DNA from: Adonisia turfae CCMR0081
GTDB lineage: Bacteria; Cyanobacteriota; Cyanobacteriia; Phormidesmidales; Phormidesmidaceae
Assembly (NCBI RefSeq): GCF_011009555.1
Contig: NZ_QXHD01000004.1
Span: 7,157,724 to 7,221,723 of the forward strand
Reading direction: 5' to 3'
DNA: 64,000 bases
Below the pieces are notes generated by a model that made no database searches, had not been told where the DNA came from, and saw only the letters and a program-made list of their open reading frames with translations. The position numbers and the translations under genes are program-made. Below, in pieces: positions 45,155 through 55,316 of this stretch (the stretch's first letter is position 1; every line of letters begins with the position of its first letter).

Positions 45155-47740
45155 TTAGCTATATTTGGGCGACATCTCTGGTGTAACGCTGGAGGATTTC
45201 AATAGATAATCAATCTTCTTGCGTTGCACCTTATCAAGCGTTGTCGGAAAAGACAGTTCAACAGTCACTTTCTCATCTTCCCAGGCGGCTGAACCCGATG
45301 CAGAAGCTTCAACTGAGATCAGCTGAGCTAGCAGCTTCATGGGGGCATGATTATTATTTCCGCTTCTGATTAATAAGCCAACAGGTGGCTGATTCTGCTG
45401 AATGTAGTCGCTACCGTGGAGAATTGTATCTGGCATCTCTAGTTTGAGATGGCGAGAACTTGCTGCGGTAATGATGGCTGGGTAAAAATGTCCTTCCCAG
45501 TAGACTTCGGTAGGAATATTGACCTGTTTTTGAACAACAGTTGCTTTGGCTGCTTTAGGTTCTCTAAATGCTCTGGAAAGGGCGGTAAATACAAACTGCA
45601 CCGACTTTAAAAGATTATCGGGGTGAGGTCTGCTTTGGGAGTACCATTCATTGACATCGGCATAGATAACCAGTATCAGCATTTCCCACTGTTCCTGGGT
45701 CATGTCAACAAATTCCACAGCCACGGTGACTTCGTTATCTTTAACAACCTTGACTCGATGCACCTTAGCGTCAATACACACGGTCGAATCTGAATCTCCC
45801 CAAATCTGCAAGGTTAGGCGATCGGGCAGGTTTGGCCAATTGCTCAAGGAGAGTAGTGCACCTGTTTCACTAATGTTAATGGTTTTACCCACTAAGTCTT
45901 GGTATTGGCCATGGTTGTGAATGGCAATATCTAGTTCACGATTCAGACGATGCGCGTCTCGTACTTGCGGTTGTTCATAGGCAACCAGTAATGAGGCCAC
46001 TAACAGGATGAGGTTAAAAACACACCACCCTGCATTAATGAGAACGGCTTCAGTAACGTTTGGATTGATCGCTAACCAGAAGGGGACAGCGAGTAAAGAG
46101 GTGACCAGGAGCGCTACCATCACTAAGGTGGCGCGGGAAGAGTTCCAGTCAAAGACTCGCTTAGTTACCGATACACCCTTATCTGTTACGTTAAAACTGC
46201 CAAGCTTTGGGTTGATCAAAGCCATCAAGGTAACGATACCGTTTTGAAATGCTAGGGCATATTCAAAGATTTCGTTCCAAAAAGAGAAACGTACTTGCTT
46301 TTGGGTGATGTAGTTGGCATACATGGCCAATACAATATGGGGTAATGCGTAAGCTAAGGTTTCAAGACCTATCCCGCGAATTAGGTTAATCCCCAACAGC
46401 AAATAGAGGACAGGAGCAAGGGCATATAAAAGACGTGGGAACCCAAAAAAGAAGTGGCTTGTTGCTGAAAAATAGCACAGTCTTTGTGCAAATGATAACT
46501 TGAGTTTGGGGTTAAATAATGGGTTTTCAATACGAAGAATTTGAGCCATGCCCCTTGCCCAGCGAACCTGTTGCCCTACGTAAGAAGCAAAGGTTTCAGG
46601 GGCAAGCCCGGCCACCATAATCTTGTCGTAATAGATTGATTTGTATTTTTTGGAGTGGAGCCTTAATGAGGTATGGCAATCTTCGGTAACGGTCTCAACA
46701 GCGATGCCACCCACTTCCAATAGGGGTTTTTTACGTACAACGGCAGCTGACCCGCAAAAGAAAGCGGCGTTCCAAAAATCGTTCCCTTTTTGAATCACCT
46801 TATAGAACAACTCATTGGCTACGGGTACCCGACCCCGAGTCAGCAAATTGCGCTCAAATGGATCGGGATTATAAAACCAGTGAGGTGTTTGAACTAAAGC
46901 TACTTTGGGATCTGAAAAGAAGCCGACTGTATTTTTGAGAAGGGGTTTGGCGGGAATATGGTCGCAATCAAGAATGAGGACCAAATCGCCATGGGTACGT
47001 TTTAGAGCCGTGTTAATGTTACCTGCTTTGGCATGGTTGTTATTGGGACGCGTGAGTAAAGTACAGCCCAGTTCCTTACACATTCTAGAGAGCTGTTTAC
47101 GCCGTTCTGGATACTTACGACCATCATCAAGAATATAGATGGTCTTCTTATCTTTTGGATAATCTAGCGCCAGAGCAGCCAGAGCTGTTTTACGAACAAT
47201 GTTGACATCTTCGTTATAGGTGGGAATGTAGACATCAACCTTTAGCCACTGTTGTTGTGGAATGGTACTGATATCGATGGGGGTGCGATCGCGAATCCTT
47301 AATGTCTGAAAATAAGACAGTATCAGAGTACCAATCGCATACAGCTCAGCAACAAACAGCAGTAGGCTAAAGAACCCGTTCACCCAACCGTCCAGATTGA
47401 GGGTGTAGTTAATACGGTAGTACAGATACCGTAGCGTCACCACAATGCTGATCCAAGCCATGAAAAGGTGTAATGCTTCACTGGCTTGCTTTTGCGGTCG
47501 CTGGTTTTCAAGCCATACGATTGCCCAACCCAATAGGGTTAAAAAAATAGCGACGATACCTTGTTGCCAAACTTCAAGCGGAGTCGTGATCAGTGGTATG
47601 GATGCCACCAGACACATCGTAATCAGTCCGAGCAGTGGCCATTTACCAAAAGGGGAGAGAACTTTTTCAAACACATGGGGCAGCTGTAGCAACCCCTGAA
47701 TGAGGGAAGGCTGATAAGAATTAGTTTTAGCGGGAGACAT
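45155..47740 (-). CDS. bcsA: Cellulose synthase catalytic subunit BcsA
   Basis: An 861-residue inner-membrane GT2 processive glycosyltransferase that polymerises UDP-glucose into beta-1,4-glucan. The catalytic set is complete: DVYIPTYNED, LDDGRKYPERR, LILDCDHIPAKP, the TED of VTEDCHTSLRLHSKK and QQVRWARGMAQ (QxxRW). N- and C-terminal hydrophobic helices frame the domain. A PilZ domain follows (RDAHRLNREL with RxxxR, and NISETGALLSLS with the N-x-S-x-x-G), so c-di-GMP should activate it. It is the last gene of the operon, 5 bp after bcsB. Length is normal for bacterial BcsA. Confidence 0.93.
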   Translation of the reverse strand: MSPAKTNSYQPSLIQGLLQLPHVFEKVLSPFGKWPLLGLITMCLVASIPLITTPLEVWQQGIVAIFLTLLGWAIVWLENQRPQKQASEALHLFMAWISIVVTLRYLYYRINYTLNLDGWVNGFFSLLLFVAELYAIGTLILSYFQTLRIRDRTPIDISTIPQQQWLKVDVYIPTYNEDVNIVRKTALAALALDYPKDKKTIYILDDGRKYPERRKQLSRMCKELGCTLLTRPNNNHAKAGNINTALKRTHGDLVLILDCDHIPAKPLLKNTVGFFSDPKVALVQTPHWFYNPDPFERNLLTRGRVPVANELFYKVIQKGNDFWNAAFFCGSAAVVRKKPLLEVGGIAVETVTEDCHTSLRLHSKKYKSIYYDKIMVAGLAPETFASYVGQQVRWARGMAQILRIENPLFNPKLKLSFAQRLCYFSATSHFFFGFPRLLYALAPVLYLLLGINLIRGIGLETLAYALPHIVLAMYANYITQKQVRFSFWNEIFEYALAFQNGIVTLMALINPKLGSFNVTDKGVSVTKRVFDWNSSRATLVMVALLVTSLLAVPFWLAINPNVTEAVLINAGWCVFNLILLVASLLVAYEQPQVRDAHRLNRELDIAIHNHGQYQDLVGKTINISETGALLSLSNWPNLPDRLTLQIWGDSDSTVCIDAKVHRVKVVKDNEVTVAVEFVDMTQEQWEMLILVIYADVNEWYSQSRPHPDNLLKSVQFVFTALSRAFREPKAAKATVVQKQVNIPTEVYWEGHFYPAIITAASSRHLKLEMPDTILHGSDYIQQNQPPVGLLIRSGNNNHAPMKLLAQLISVEASASGSAAWEDEKVTVELSFPTTLDKVQRKKIDYLLKSSSVTPEMSPKYS

Positions 47741-47745
47741 TAGGG

Positions 47746-50190
47746 TTATTCAGGATCAGAGAGACGGTTGAGATAAAGCTGTGAAATGCTGTAGAGTGGC
47801 AGGGCCATGATGATAATGCCAATGGGTAATGTCCACCAGTGATTCTCCAAAAAGAGTGAACTGCGCTGAATCACACCTGCATCAACAATTTGTCGCTTAG
47901 CAGATTCGTCTAGAAAACGCATGTTGTAGTCCTTCCGGTCATAGGGAGAAGGATTTGGCACCTTGCGTCCAATCAGGGTGGTGTCTCCATTGAGTGCCAG
48001 GAACAAAGGTTCAAGATCCAGGGCATCTTGTACCTCTCTCAGTCCAGCCTCTGTCTGAGCACTTAAGGCTAGAAGAATGTGCTCATTACTCCAGGGTGAC
48101 AGGACTGCTTTGATTACGCCTTCATTGTCTTGAATACTCTGAATCTGGTTGTCTTTCCACTGACGTCTGAACTGGGCAAATAGTCTGAATCCATTGGCAT
48201 TAAATGCTTCTGAAAATGGGAATTGTTCCCGCAAACCGATGCCAACCCAGTGAAACTTACTTCTGTCTGCGCCAGGGATTGAGCTGTTTTTATAAACATT
48301 GAGTTCAATGCTCTCGGCCTTTGATAGTTTGCCTAGTCGGCCACTTAAGGCGAGCAAGGTTTCTATCTCAGCTTGGGAAGGGTTATCGGGAAGTGCGATC
48401 GCAGTTTTTGAGAGATCCTGCGGGGCCGTGAATGGATAGCCGACGCGAAACAGTTCTAAATCGGGTAATTGAGCAACGATATAACGAGAGAGTTGGAAGC
48501 TCGTATCATTGTGCAATGTTCCCCAGAGCTGTTTTTGAGCAGCCATGCCACATACGGTTGAATCTTGAGGATTCATCGTAAATTGCACCCGTAGCTCAGA
48601 ATCAGGCTTCATCAGGTGAGGGGGCAAATCAATCTGATACGTCTGATTACTATGATTTTTTGTAGACAGTGGCTTAGAACCAATTGTCACATCGTCCAGG
48701 ATAACCTCGATGGAAGACGTACGTGGATTAATCTGGGATGTATGGCTGTAGTGAAGCTTAAGGTTGCTACCGCGGCTAAATTGGCTGTCGGGTAATGCCC
48801 GGAAGTCAATTCGAACCGGTGGAGCATTTGTCCCTCGAACCGTTGTATCCTCAAACAGGTTGCCATGCTCGTCCTGGAGAGCGCTGAGTACAAACTCTTT
48901 CTCCTGGGGGAGATAACCAGGCCAATTGTGCTCATCAGGCGAGGTAGTCTCAGCTAAACTCTCGACTAGTAAGGCTTGCCCTGCTCCAATTGTTTGTTCC
49001 TGGGACTGAACCAAGAATTGTATAGCAAGCTGAACGCCTTCCTCACTGTTACCTGTAGCTACCAGAATAGGGTTACCTGTATCAGGATCCGCTGTTTGAG
49101 CTAAGATACCGACCTCTCCTTTGAGTGGGTTGCCATCTCCATCCAGGAGCTTATTTGCCGATAGACTAAAAGGCAAGTCCAGAGAAGTCAAAATAGATTG
49201 TTCAGCAGGTGTACCGATAACGACCAGACGCTCATTCCAGTCTAGGTCATCTGCTGAATTGACCAATCTAGCGGTCAACGGTCGGTATTCGGCAAGACGC
49301 CCGATTGATGCTTGATAACGTGCGGCGGTTGTCAACCATTTTTCACTGTAGGTTTTGGGGCGTAGATAAGCCAGTTTAGTGTCATCCAGGCTCAAATCAT
49401 CAAAGAACGGATAGGGGTACTGATTAAAATCAGCCATAAAGTTCTTAGTCTTAAACTTAAACAAGAACTCTGAGTCTGGCAAAATCTCTGTCCAAAGAGC
49501 CGGATCGTTGGGATTAGTGCAGGTTTCAGACGTATTGTGCTCAACTTCCATGTTGAGAAAATTCTCGTCTTGAATCAAATTTGCAGGTATGTCAAACAAA
49601 AATTGAGCGACTTCTGCTGCTGAGCGATCCAGTGGAACACTGCCAATGCTTGTGTCATTCATGCGAACTACAAGATTTGATTTCTCAGGTATTAAAGAAG
49701 GTGAGTGCCGCAGCTTAATCTGCACCTTAACATCAGTCAAATCCCAGTTTCTAGGTCGGCTGAAGTACATACTCGCGTCAGAATAAACGCCTTCTAGGCG
49801 AATACGGTTGCCAACACTGGCATCTCGATTAAATGGCAAGCGATATTCATAAGTGGGGGTTAGGCCCTCACCATCTTCATTTAGTGTTGAACCAGCGGTT
49901 GTGCTAGATGCTTCCTGGATTGTTGCATCATTGGAAGCACTTGCTCCTGCATTTTCCTCTTCAATTTTGCTACTAGGTAGTGGAAAAGTTTTTATTACCG
50001 TTGATTGAGAACTGTTTGTTGGTGTCTGAGCACTTGCTACCATAGGCAGTAGTAACGTAATTCCAAGGCCTAGTAGACAAAATAAACTTACTCCAGATCG
50101 GAATAATCGTCGAAATAATTGTTGTCGCAGGGACAGAGTCCTTTTTAGCGTTGCTTTTTTAAGAGAACTATAAGGTTGAGGGAAAGACAT
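47746..50190 (-). CDS. bcsB: Cellulose synthase regulatory subunit BcsB
   Basis: An 814-residue periplasmic protein that partners BcsA and guides the glucan across the periplasm. It has a signal peptide (SLFCLLGLGITLLLPMVASAQ) and two BcsB repeat units (YFSRPRNWDLTDVKVQIKLRHSPSL and LKLHYSHTSQINPRTSSIEVILDDVTIGS). A single C-terminal anchor (WWTLPIGIIIMALPLYSISQLYL) attaches it to the inner membrane. The order and 5-bp gap before bcsA fit a co-translated pair. Confidence 0.9.
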   Translation of the reverse strand: MSFPQPYSSLKKATLKRTLSLRQQLFRRLFRSGVSLFCLLGLGITLLLPMVASAQTPTNSSQSTVIKTFPLPSSKIEEENAGASASNDATIQEASSTTAGSTLNEDGEGLTPTYEYRLPFNRDASVGNRIRLEGVYSDASMYFSRPRNWDLTDVKVQIKLRHSPSLIPEKSNLVVRMNDTSIGSVPLDRSAAEVAQFLFDIPANLIQDENFLNMEVEHNTSETCTNPNDPALWTEILPDSEFLFKFKTKNFMADFNQYPYPFFDDLSLDDTKLAYLRPKTYSEKWLTTAARYQASIGRLAEYRPLTARLVNSADDLDWNERLVVIGTPAEQSILTSLDLPFSLSANKLLDGDGNPLKGEVGILAQTADPDTGNPILVATGNSEEGVQLAIQFLVQSQEQTIGAGQALLVESLAETTSPDEHNWPGYLPQEKEFVLSALQDEHGNLFEDTTVRGTNAPPVRIDFRALPDSQFSRGSNLKLHYSHTSQINPRTSSIEVILDDVTIGSKPLSTKNHSNQTYQIDLPPHLMKPDSELRVQFTMNPQDSTVCGMAAQKQLWGTLHNDTSFQLSRYIVAQLPDLELFRVGYPFTAPQDLSKTAIALPDNPSQAEIETLLALSGRLGKLSKAESIELNVYKNSSIPGADRSKFHWVGIGLREQFPFSEAFNANGFRLFAQFRRQWKDNQIQSIQDNEGVIKAVLSPWSNEHILLALSAQTEAGLREVQDALDLEPLFLALNGDTTLIGRKVPNPSPYDRKDYNMRFLDESAKRQIVDAGVIQRSSLFLENHWWTLPIGIIIMALPLYSISQLYLNRLSDPE

Positions 50191-50224
50191 ATTGCTCAGA
50201 ATTAAATAAACATATAATGGAAAC

Positions 50225-51583
50225 TTAGAGAGAACCGCTGGTGATTTGTTGGCTCGCAGGGGCTTGCGACAAATTATTTTCTTGTGTCAGCCATTGCTTA
50301 TCCAAGCTTTCAAACGGATAGAAGGCAAACCAGCCTAAATTTTGAACATAATAAGCTGTGTTGTTATCCCAAAAACCATTCTGATAGCTAGGCTCTAACT
50401 TTTCTTCTAAAATTTGTTCTGCGATACTATCTTCAATGCCCTGGAGGCCAAAATAAAGCATCGCGTATTGAGCTGTTGATTCATAACTCACGGTAGGTGT
50501 ACCCGATGTAGCAATACGAGCAGGAATAAAGCGCTGCGACTGCCAAAGCTCTATTAGAAACGTTAAGTGACTTTGGAGATAGGCGTTAGCCCTGGGTTCA
50601 TCAAACCAGAGAGCATCAAGCCTGACACGCCACCAGACTCGATAGGCATCAAAACTATAAACCGACGGTAGTATAGCTGCATCGCTCAATTCAAACTGTC
50701 CACTTTGCATGTTCAGTAGCACCCAATCACCAGGCAGTTGACTAGCTGCCAGTTCAGAGGATGCTTCTAAAACCCCATAGCTACTTTCCACTAAAGACAT
50801 CCAGTCTCGCCTAGGATCAACTTGGGCAAATAGCCGAAAGGCATAGGGAGCCATGTAGCTAGGATTAAGGTAAACCTGGTTAGGTTGAGGCTTAAATGCA
50901 TCGACAGGACCAGGCAACAAGTAACGCATTGACCCAGACTTGTCATCAACAGCGGTAGTCACCAGTGTTGAATACTCCCAAAGGTCTGCTAATTTGAGCT
51001 GAGCTAATTCAAGATAGTCGAGCCGATTCCACCGACGGCCAGCCAAAATCAGTGCAGTAATAGCATCAATATCGGCATCGCTCGCGAAGTTTTTATCGAT
51101 GGTGCCCCATGTCCCGTCATCATATTGTCCCCATCTCCACGACCAGAGATGATCTTGTGGAATACCCTCGGCTGTGTGACGACGAAGATTTTCTTCTGCC
51201 CATTGCAACGTTTGGGAGAATGTTTCTGGATCATTCACAAGCACGGCTCTGAGCATGGCATAGGCCTGCCCCTCAGAGGTTGAACGATCTTTATCTTCGC
51301 GATCGATTACTCGGCCATCGGTCTGAATAAATCTTTGGCGATACGTTTCCCAGCTTTGGGTGATAACATCCTGGGATGTGATTCCTTGGGCAGTAAATGG
51401 GGATGAATCTTTTTGGCTATTGAGATTAGAAACCTGTGACTGTGAGTTATTAAGTTGTCCAAGCTCGCTACTTGGGCCTGTCGATTGTAATGAACAGCCA
51501 AAAAGAGTTGTTATTCCGATTGAAACAGTTGCCCGAAAGCTAGATTGGATCAAGGTATTGAATGTGGAGTAGTAGTTACTCAT
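50225..51583 (-). CDS. bcsZ: GH8 endoglucanase (BcsZ-like)
   Basis: A 452-residue glycoside hydrolase family 8 enzyme. The catalytic Glu lies in DRSTSEGQAYAMLRAVLV and the signature ASDADIDAITALILAGRRW contains the second acid. HLWSWRWGQ and DDGTWGTIDKNFA line the cleft. The N-terminus is hydrophobic with GITTLFGCSLQ, so it may be a lipoprotein or be exported. Known: cellulose operons often include a cellulase that trims misplaced or tangled glucan. It lies 34 bp before bcsB and 22 bp after the TPR gene. Confidence 0.85.
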   Translation of the reverse strand: MSNYYSTFNTLIQSSFRATVSIGITTLFGCSLQSTGPSSELGQLNNSQSQVSNLNSQKDSSPFTAQGITSQDVITQSWETYRQRFIQTDGRVIDREDKDRSTSEGQAYAMLRAVLVNDPETFSQTLQWAEENLRRHTAEGIPQDHLWSWRWGQYDDGTWGTIDKNFASDADIDAITALILAGRRWNRLDYLELAQLKLADLWEYSTLVTTAVDDKSGSMRYLLPGPVDAFKPQPNQVYLNPSYMAPYAFRLFAQVDPRRDWMSLVESSYGVLEASSELAASQLPGDWVLLNMQSGQFELSDAAILPSVYSFDAYRVWWRVRLDALWFDEPRANAYLQSHLTFLIELWQSQRFIPARIATSGTPTVSYESTAQYAMLYFGLQGIEDSIAEQILEEKLEPSYQNGFWDNNTAYYVQNLGWFAFYPFESLDKQWLTQENNLSQAPASQQITSGSL

Positions 51584-51604
51584 AGCACCGGAACAAAAGC
51601 TAAT

Positions 51605-53605
51605 TTAATATCGTTCCCAAAATGGTTGAAACCCTCGTCGATATAGATATCCCTGAGTTAAACTTACAAGCGCTGATTGAGCTGATTGATTGTTAGGATC
51701 GTCTGCCAAGATATCTTCATATATTTGGGATGCTTCATTTAAGCGCTGTTGTGTATAATACAAGCCTGCCAATGCCATGAGGCCACTGGTGTCATTGGGA
51801 TACGCTCTTAGCAGGGTGGTATACGCTTCTTCGGCTAACTCAAATTGCTCTAAGTCAACAGCTAAATCACCTTGTGCAAAAAAGTCGGAGCGTTCTACCG
51901 CAAAATTTCCTTGAAACGAGCGCATTAGCAGCTCCTTAGCTTCAGCTTCTGATATTCTCTTTGCCAAGAGAGCTAAACGAGTCCGTCGTAAAATTTGAGA
52001 GGTTGTAGGTTGTGGGCTTTGTGCAAGCAGCTGATCGTAAAGGACCAGAGCTTCTTCATTACGCTCTTGAACCCTAAGGATCTCAGCATATCCAGTCAGA
52101 GCTGCTGCTGTAATGGACTGATCCGTCGGTCGACTGCGTAATATAGCATCATAAATATTGCTACTGGCTGCGAAATCTCCTTCGCGGCGTTCAATATCAG
52201 CTAATAAGAGCAGGCCACTACTTTGCCGATTGATCCCTAATGCGCTGTCAGCATAGGTGGCTAGTGCAGCTCGAGCAGCTTGATAGTTTTGGTTCTCAAG
52301 ATAGACTTGGACAATTCGATAATACAAGAGAGGTTCTTGTAGACCACTCTCAATAAGGGCTTGGTATAACGGCAATAATGAAGCTTCAGGGGGATCTAAC
52401 CGGATTAAACCTCGGGCGATATTTCTCTGTGTGCCCATATCAACGGATGATGACTGAAGTCCTCGCAAAATATTTTGTAGGTCTGCAATCGATGCAAAAC
52501 CCAGTTGTTTCTCTAGAACTCCCCTTTGAAATTTCAACCCAATATCATCTGGTTGCTGGGAAGTAAGTTGACGATAGACTTGTAAGGCCAAAGACTGCTG
52601 ACCAGGTAAACCACTGAGGGCATAAGCAACCTCTCTAGCCACTCCGATAGTTACGTACTGTGAGGGTTGAGCTAATATTTCTTGATAGTGGGCAGCGGCT
52701 TCATTAGCATAAGCCGGGTTCTGACTGTAACGCCAAAGTTCATTGTATGCTCGGGCTAATGTTAGTCGAGAATCTTGACGACCTATCACAGGAGCGATAG
52801 CAGTTTCGGCCTGTTCAAATTGGCCATTAGCTGCATAACTTGCTGCTAGTGCACCTCGCTGTTGCAATGTTATGTTATTTTCACCACGGCTTTGTCGTAG
52901 TGCACTTTCTAAAATTTCGATTGACCGGCCTGGATTACCAATTTCTCTTTCTGCAAGAGAATAGGCAATGGTCGCACTCCCTTGAATGGATCGTCCACTA
53001 TTTTGATAGTGTCTGAACAGCTCTAATCCTTGGTTGTAGTTGCCGCTGTAGGTATAGGCTTCAGCGGCACTTAAAACTGTTTCAGGAGAAGGGCTGCCGC
53101 GTAGTACGCGGGCATAATCTTCTGTAGCTTCACTAAACCGACCTTGATAGGTATAAAGCAAAGCCCGTTGAGTTAACGCACTTTGATCTTGAGGACTATT
53201 CTGTAGTAGCGTTGAGAGAGCCTCTATTCCTTGAGATTGCCACTCTGGGCGATATCCTCCTAGTTTCCCAATCGCTCTGAGTGCATCTACATTATTTGGG
53301 CTAATATCCACGATTTTTTGGTAGGTGCGAAAGGCATCAGCATCTCTTCCAGCCCGTTCATAGGACATTGCTAAACCTAAGTTAGCCTCAAGAGACCGTG
53401 GCGTGCGTTTTAATGCTCTTCGAAACTCTCTAATTGCCTGATCTACTAAACCCTGCTCTAGTAGAGAGAATCCCTGTTGGGATGATTTCGCTTCAAGAGT
53501 AGGCGTCGTTGGTTGAGCCCATACTGGAGTCGAATTTCCAAGATATGTGCTAGATAATAATATTGCACAAATAAAAACAGTTTTAAGATGGTGTCGATAT
53601 CTCAT
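51605..53605 (-). CDS. TPR protein of the cellulose operon (BcsC-like scaffold)
   Basis: A 666-residue exported protein with an N-terminal hydrophobic stretch (TVFICAILLSSTYLGNSTPVWAQ) as signal peptide. From residue about 40 to the end it is a series of TPR-like helix pairs (LEANLGLAMSYERAGRDADAFRTYQKI, AAEAYTYSGNYNQGLELFRHY, LMALAGLYYTQQRLNEASQIYEDIL). There is no barrel at the C-terminus. In proteobacteria BcsC carries both such TPRs and a barrel in one chain; here the barrel gene precedes this one. The likely role is a periplasmic scaffold guiding cellulose. It sits 112 bp after the barrel gene. Confidence 0.82.
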   Translation of the reverse strand: MRYRHHLKTVFICAILLSSTYLGNSTPVWAQPTTPTLEAKSSQQGFSLLEQGLVDQAIREFRRALKRTPRSLEANLGLAMSYERAGRDADAFRTYQKIVDISPNNVDALRAIGKLGGYRPEWQSQGIEALSTLLQNSPQDQSALTQRALLYTYQGRFSEATEDYARVLRGSPSPETVLSAAEAYTYSGNYNQGLELFRHYQNSGRSIQGSATIAYSLAEREIGNPGRSIEILESALRQSRGENNITLQQRGALAASYAANGQFEQAETAIAPVIGRQDSRLTLARAYNELWRYSQNPAYANEAAAHYQEILAQPSQYVTIGVAREVAYALSGLPGQQSLALQVYRQLTSQQPDDIGLKFQRGVLEKQLGFASIADLQNILRGLQSSSVDMGTQRNIARGLIRLDPPEASLLPLYQALIESGLQEPLLYYRIVQVYLENQNYQAARAALATYADSALGINRQSSGLLLLADIERREGDFAASSNIYDAILRSRPTDQSITAAALTGYAEILRVQERNEEALVLYDQLLAQSPQPTTSQILRRTRLALLAKRISEAEAKELLMRSFQGNFAVERSDFFAQGDLAVDLEQFELAEEAYTTLLRAYPNDTSGLMALAGLYYTQQRLNEASQIYEDILADDPNNQSAQSALVSLTQGYLYRRGFQPFWERY

Positions 53606-53717
53606 TCTTCTGGCAGAACTTTGATAAAAGCTCTCTATCCTATGATTTTCAGTACTCTAATGTGATCAAAGAAACTTTGTACTGTCCGCTATTACTCTTT
53701 GCTCAAGGCCAACAGAT

Positions 53718-55316
53718 CTACCAGCCAAAATCGTACCCTAGCCGAAACTGAAAGACTGTGTCCGAAAAACCGTTGGTTTGCTGAATACTAGCACCCACTC
53801 TAAACTCGTCAACGGGTTCAAAGTCATAGAAAACTTCAAAAACCTCTGGTGATACTGAGCCTTCTATCTCTCGAAGGGAATCGTTGGAGACTGTTTGACC
53901 GTAGGCTACGCCTAATCGATCATTGTCTGAAAGCAAGTCAAATAAAGTTACACCAAGACTAAAGGTCTCGCCGCTCAGATCGAGAGTCTGGTTTTCATAA
54001 ATACCGTATCGTCCAAATAATCCTAAATTTGCCTCTGGAAAATAGACTTCGCCATTGATGCCATAGGAAACTTCACGATCACCTGGCAAAATACCAGTCT
54101 GTCCATTACCTCTATCAATTAGAAAACTGTTTTGGAATCCTGTATCTGCTCCTCCATCACGACCAGAAACATAGGTACCTCGGACAATTACATTGCCAGA
54201 GCGATAGGCGACTTCACCAGCGTAGCTATCAAAATTAAAGTCACTCAAATCTCGGTCTGAGGAAAACGCTGCGGCGCGGAGATCTAAGTTATCGTTAACA
54301 CTCCAATTGATGAGTGCCCCTAGATTAGAGTTACCCAGCGATGATCCGATAGCAGGGCTGGTCTGAAAAGCCCCGTTAAAGAACTGAGTCGCACCATCTT
54401 TAGCGAAACTATTACGATCAAAATAGGAAGAGAAATCGAGCTGTCCTGCTATCAACCTTAAATTTGGAGAAGATGGTAAAGAAGCCGCTAGATAAAGTTC
54501 ATTAAGCCTGGCCCCCTCATCTGAAGAATCTACAAAGGCAGTGCCATTAACTGCTTCGACAGACCCTCCTATCAGTAGATTTTGACTGATTGGATACGTT
54601 GCATTAATGCGCGCGCGCCCAGAAAACTCCTCATTGCCGACAATAGATGTACCTTGGAAACTGAAGTCAGGAGCAAATGGATTATCGATTAACCCAGAGT
54701 TGCTTCTTGATGGGGAAGCTGGTGTTTCAAAGGCTAACCTTTCCTCAGAAAACGGTTGACCAGACGGAAGTTGAGAGAAGTCATTAGCTCTTGAAGACGC
54801 GGTTTGAGAAGTACCTTCGGTACCTGAGATAAGACTTTGCAAATAGGTTTGATCAGAATTAAAAAATGCCTCGTTCGTTTGTTGCTGTGATGAAGTGAAA
54901 GGCGTTATCGTGGGCAATATTTGTCGAGGCGGAACAGTATTGGGCTGTTGTAAGACAAATAAATCAGCATTACTGCAATTTTGAGTGCAAGATACTAATT
55001 GTTGCCGAACAGGTGGCTCTGGCAAGACTGAGTTAGAAAAGCTTGGTTGTAGCCTGGTTTCAGGAACTGGTAATGCAGAATATTTAGCAAGAATTTGTAG
55101 ATCGTTAAGATCAGAAAAATCATTGGTTTCTACGGGTGTGAAATTGACCCATTCATTATCCTTATTCTCTTTTGATGCTGGACTAGCTGTTGCAGGGGCT
55201 GTAAAGAGAACGTTTGGGGCAACTTGCCCCAACGCTAAACCTACAGATGTTATATGAAATCCGATTTTAAGCCAGGTAGGACCGTTGCTATTTTGTGTAG
55301 GCGTTGATTGAACCAT
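53718..55316 (-). CDS. Outer-membrane barrel, porin-like, first gene of the cellulose operon
   Basis: A 532-residue protein with an N-terminal exported stretch (ITSVGLALGQVAPNVLFTAPA) and a Ser/Pro-rich spacer to about 200. The C-terminal part is alternating beta strands (RARINATYPISQNLLIGGSVEAVN, LRLIAGQLDFSSYFDRNSF, YGINGEVYFPEANLGLFGRYGIYEN) ending FQFRLGYDFGW with a terminal aromatic residue, as in outer-membrane barrels. It resembles carbohydrate-selective OprB-like porins of cyanobacteria. As the leading gene of the operon it is the best candidate for the glucan exit pore, replacing the C-terminal barrel of BcsC; this is inference. Confidence 0.7.
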   Translation of the reverse strand: MVQSTPTQNSNGPTWLKIGFHITSVGLALGQVAPNVLFTAPATASPASKENKDNEWVNFTPVETNDFSDLNDLQILAKYSALPVPETRLQPSFSNSVLPEPPVRQQLVSCTQNCSNADLFVLQQPNTVPPRQILPTITPFTSSQQQTNEAFFNSDQTYLQSLISGTEGTSQTASSRANDFSQLPSGQPFSEERLAFETPASPSRSNSGLIDNPFAPDFSFQGTSIVGNEEFSGRARINATYPISQNLLIGGSVEAVNGTAFVDSSDEGARLNELYLAASLPSSPNLRLIAGQLDFSSYFDRNSFAKDGATQFFNGAFQTSPAIGSSLGNSNLGALINWSVNDNLDLRAAAFSSDRDLSDFNFDSYAGEVAYRSGNVIVRGTYVSGRDGGADTGFQNSFLIDRGNGQTGILPGDREVSYGINGEVYFPEANLGLFGRYGIYENQTLDLSGETFSLGVTLFDLLSDNDRLGVAYGQTVSNDSLREIEGSVSPEVFEVFYDFEPVDEFRVGASIQQTNGFSDTVFQFRLGYDFGW

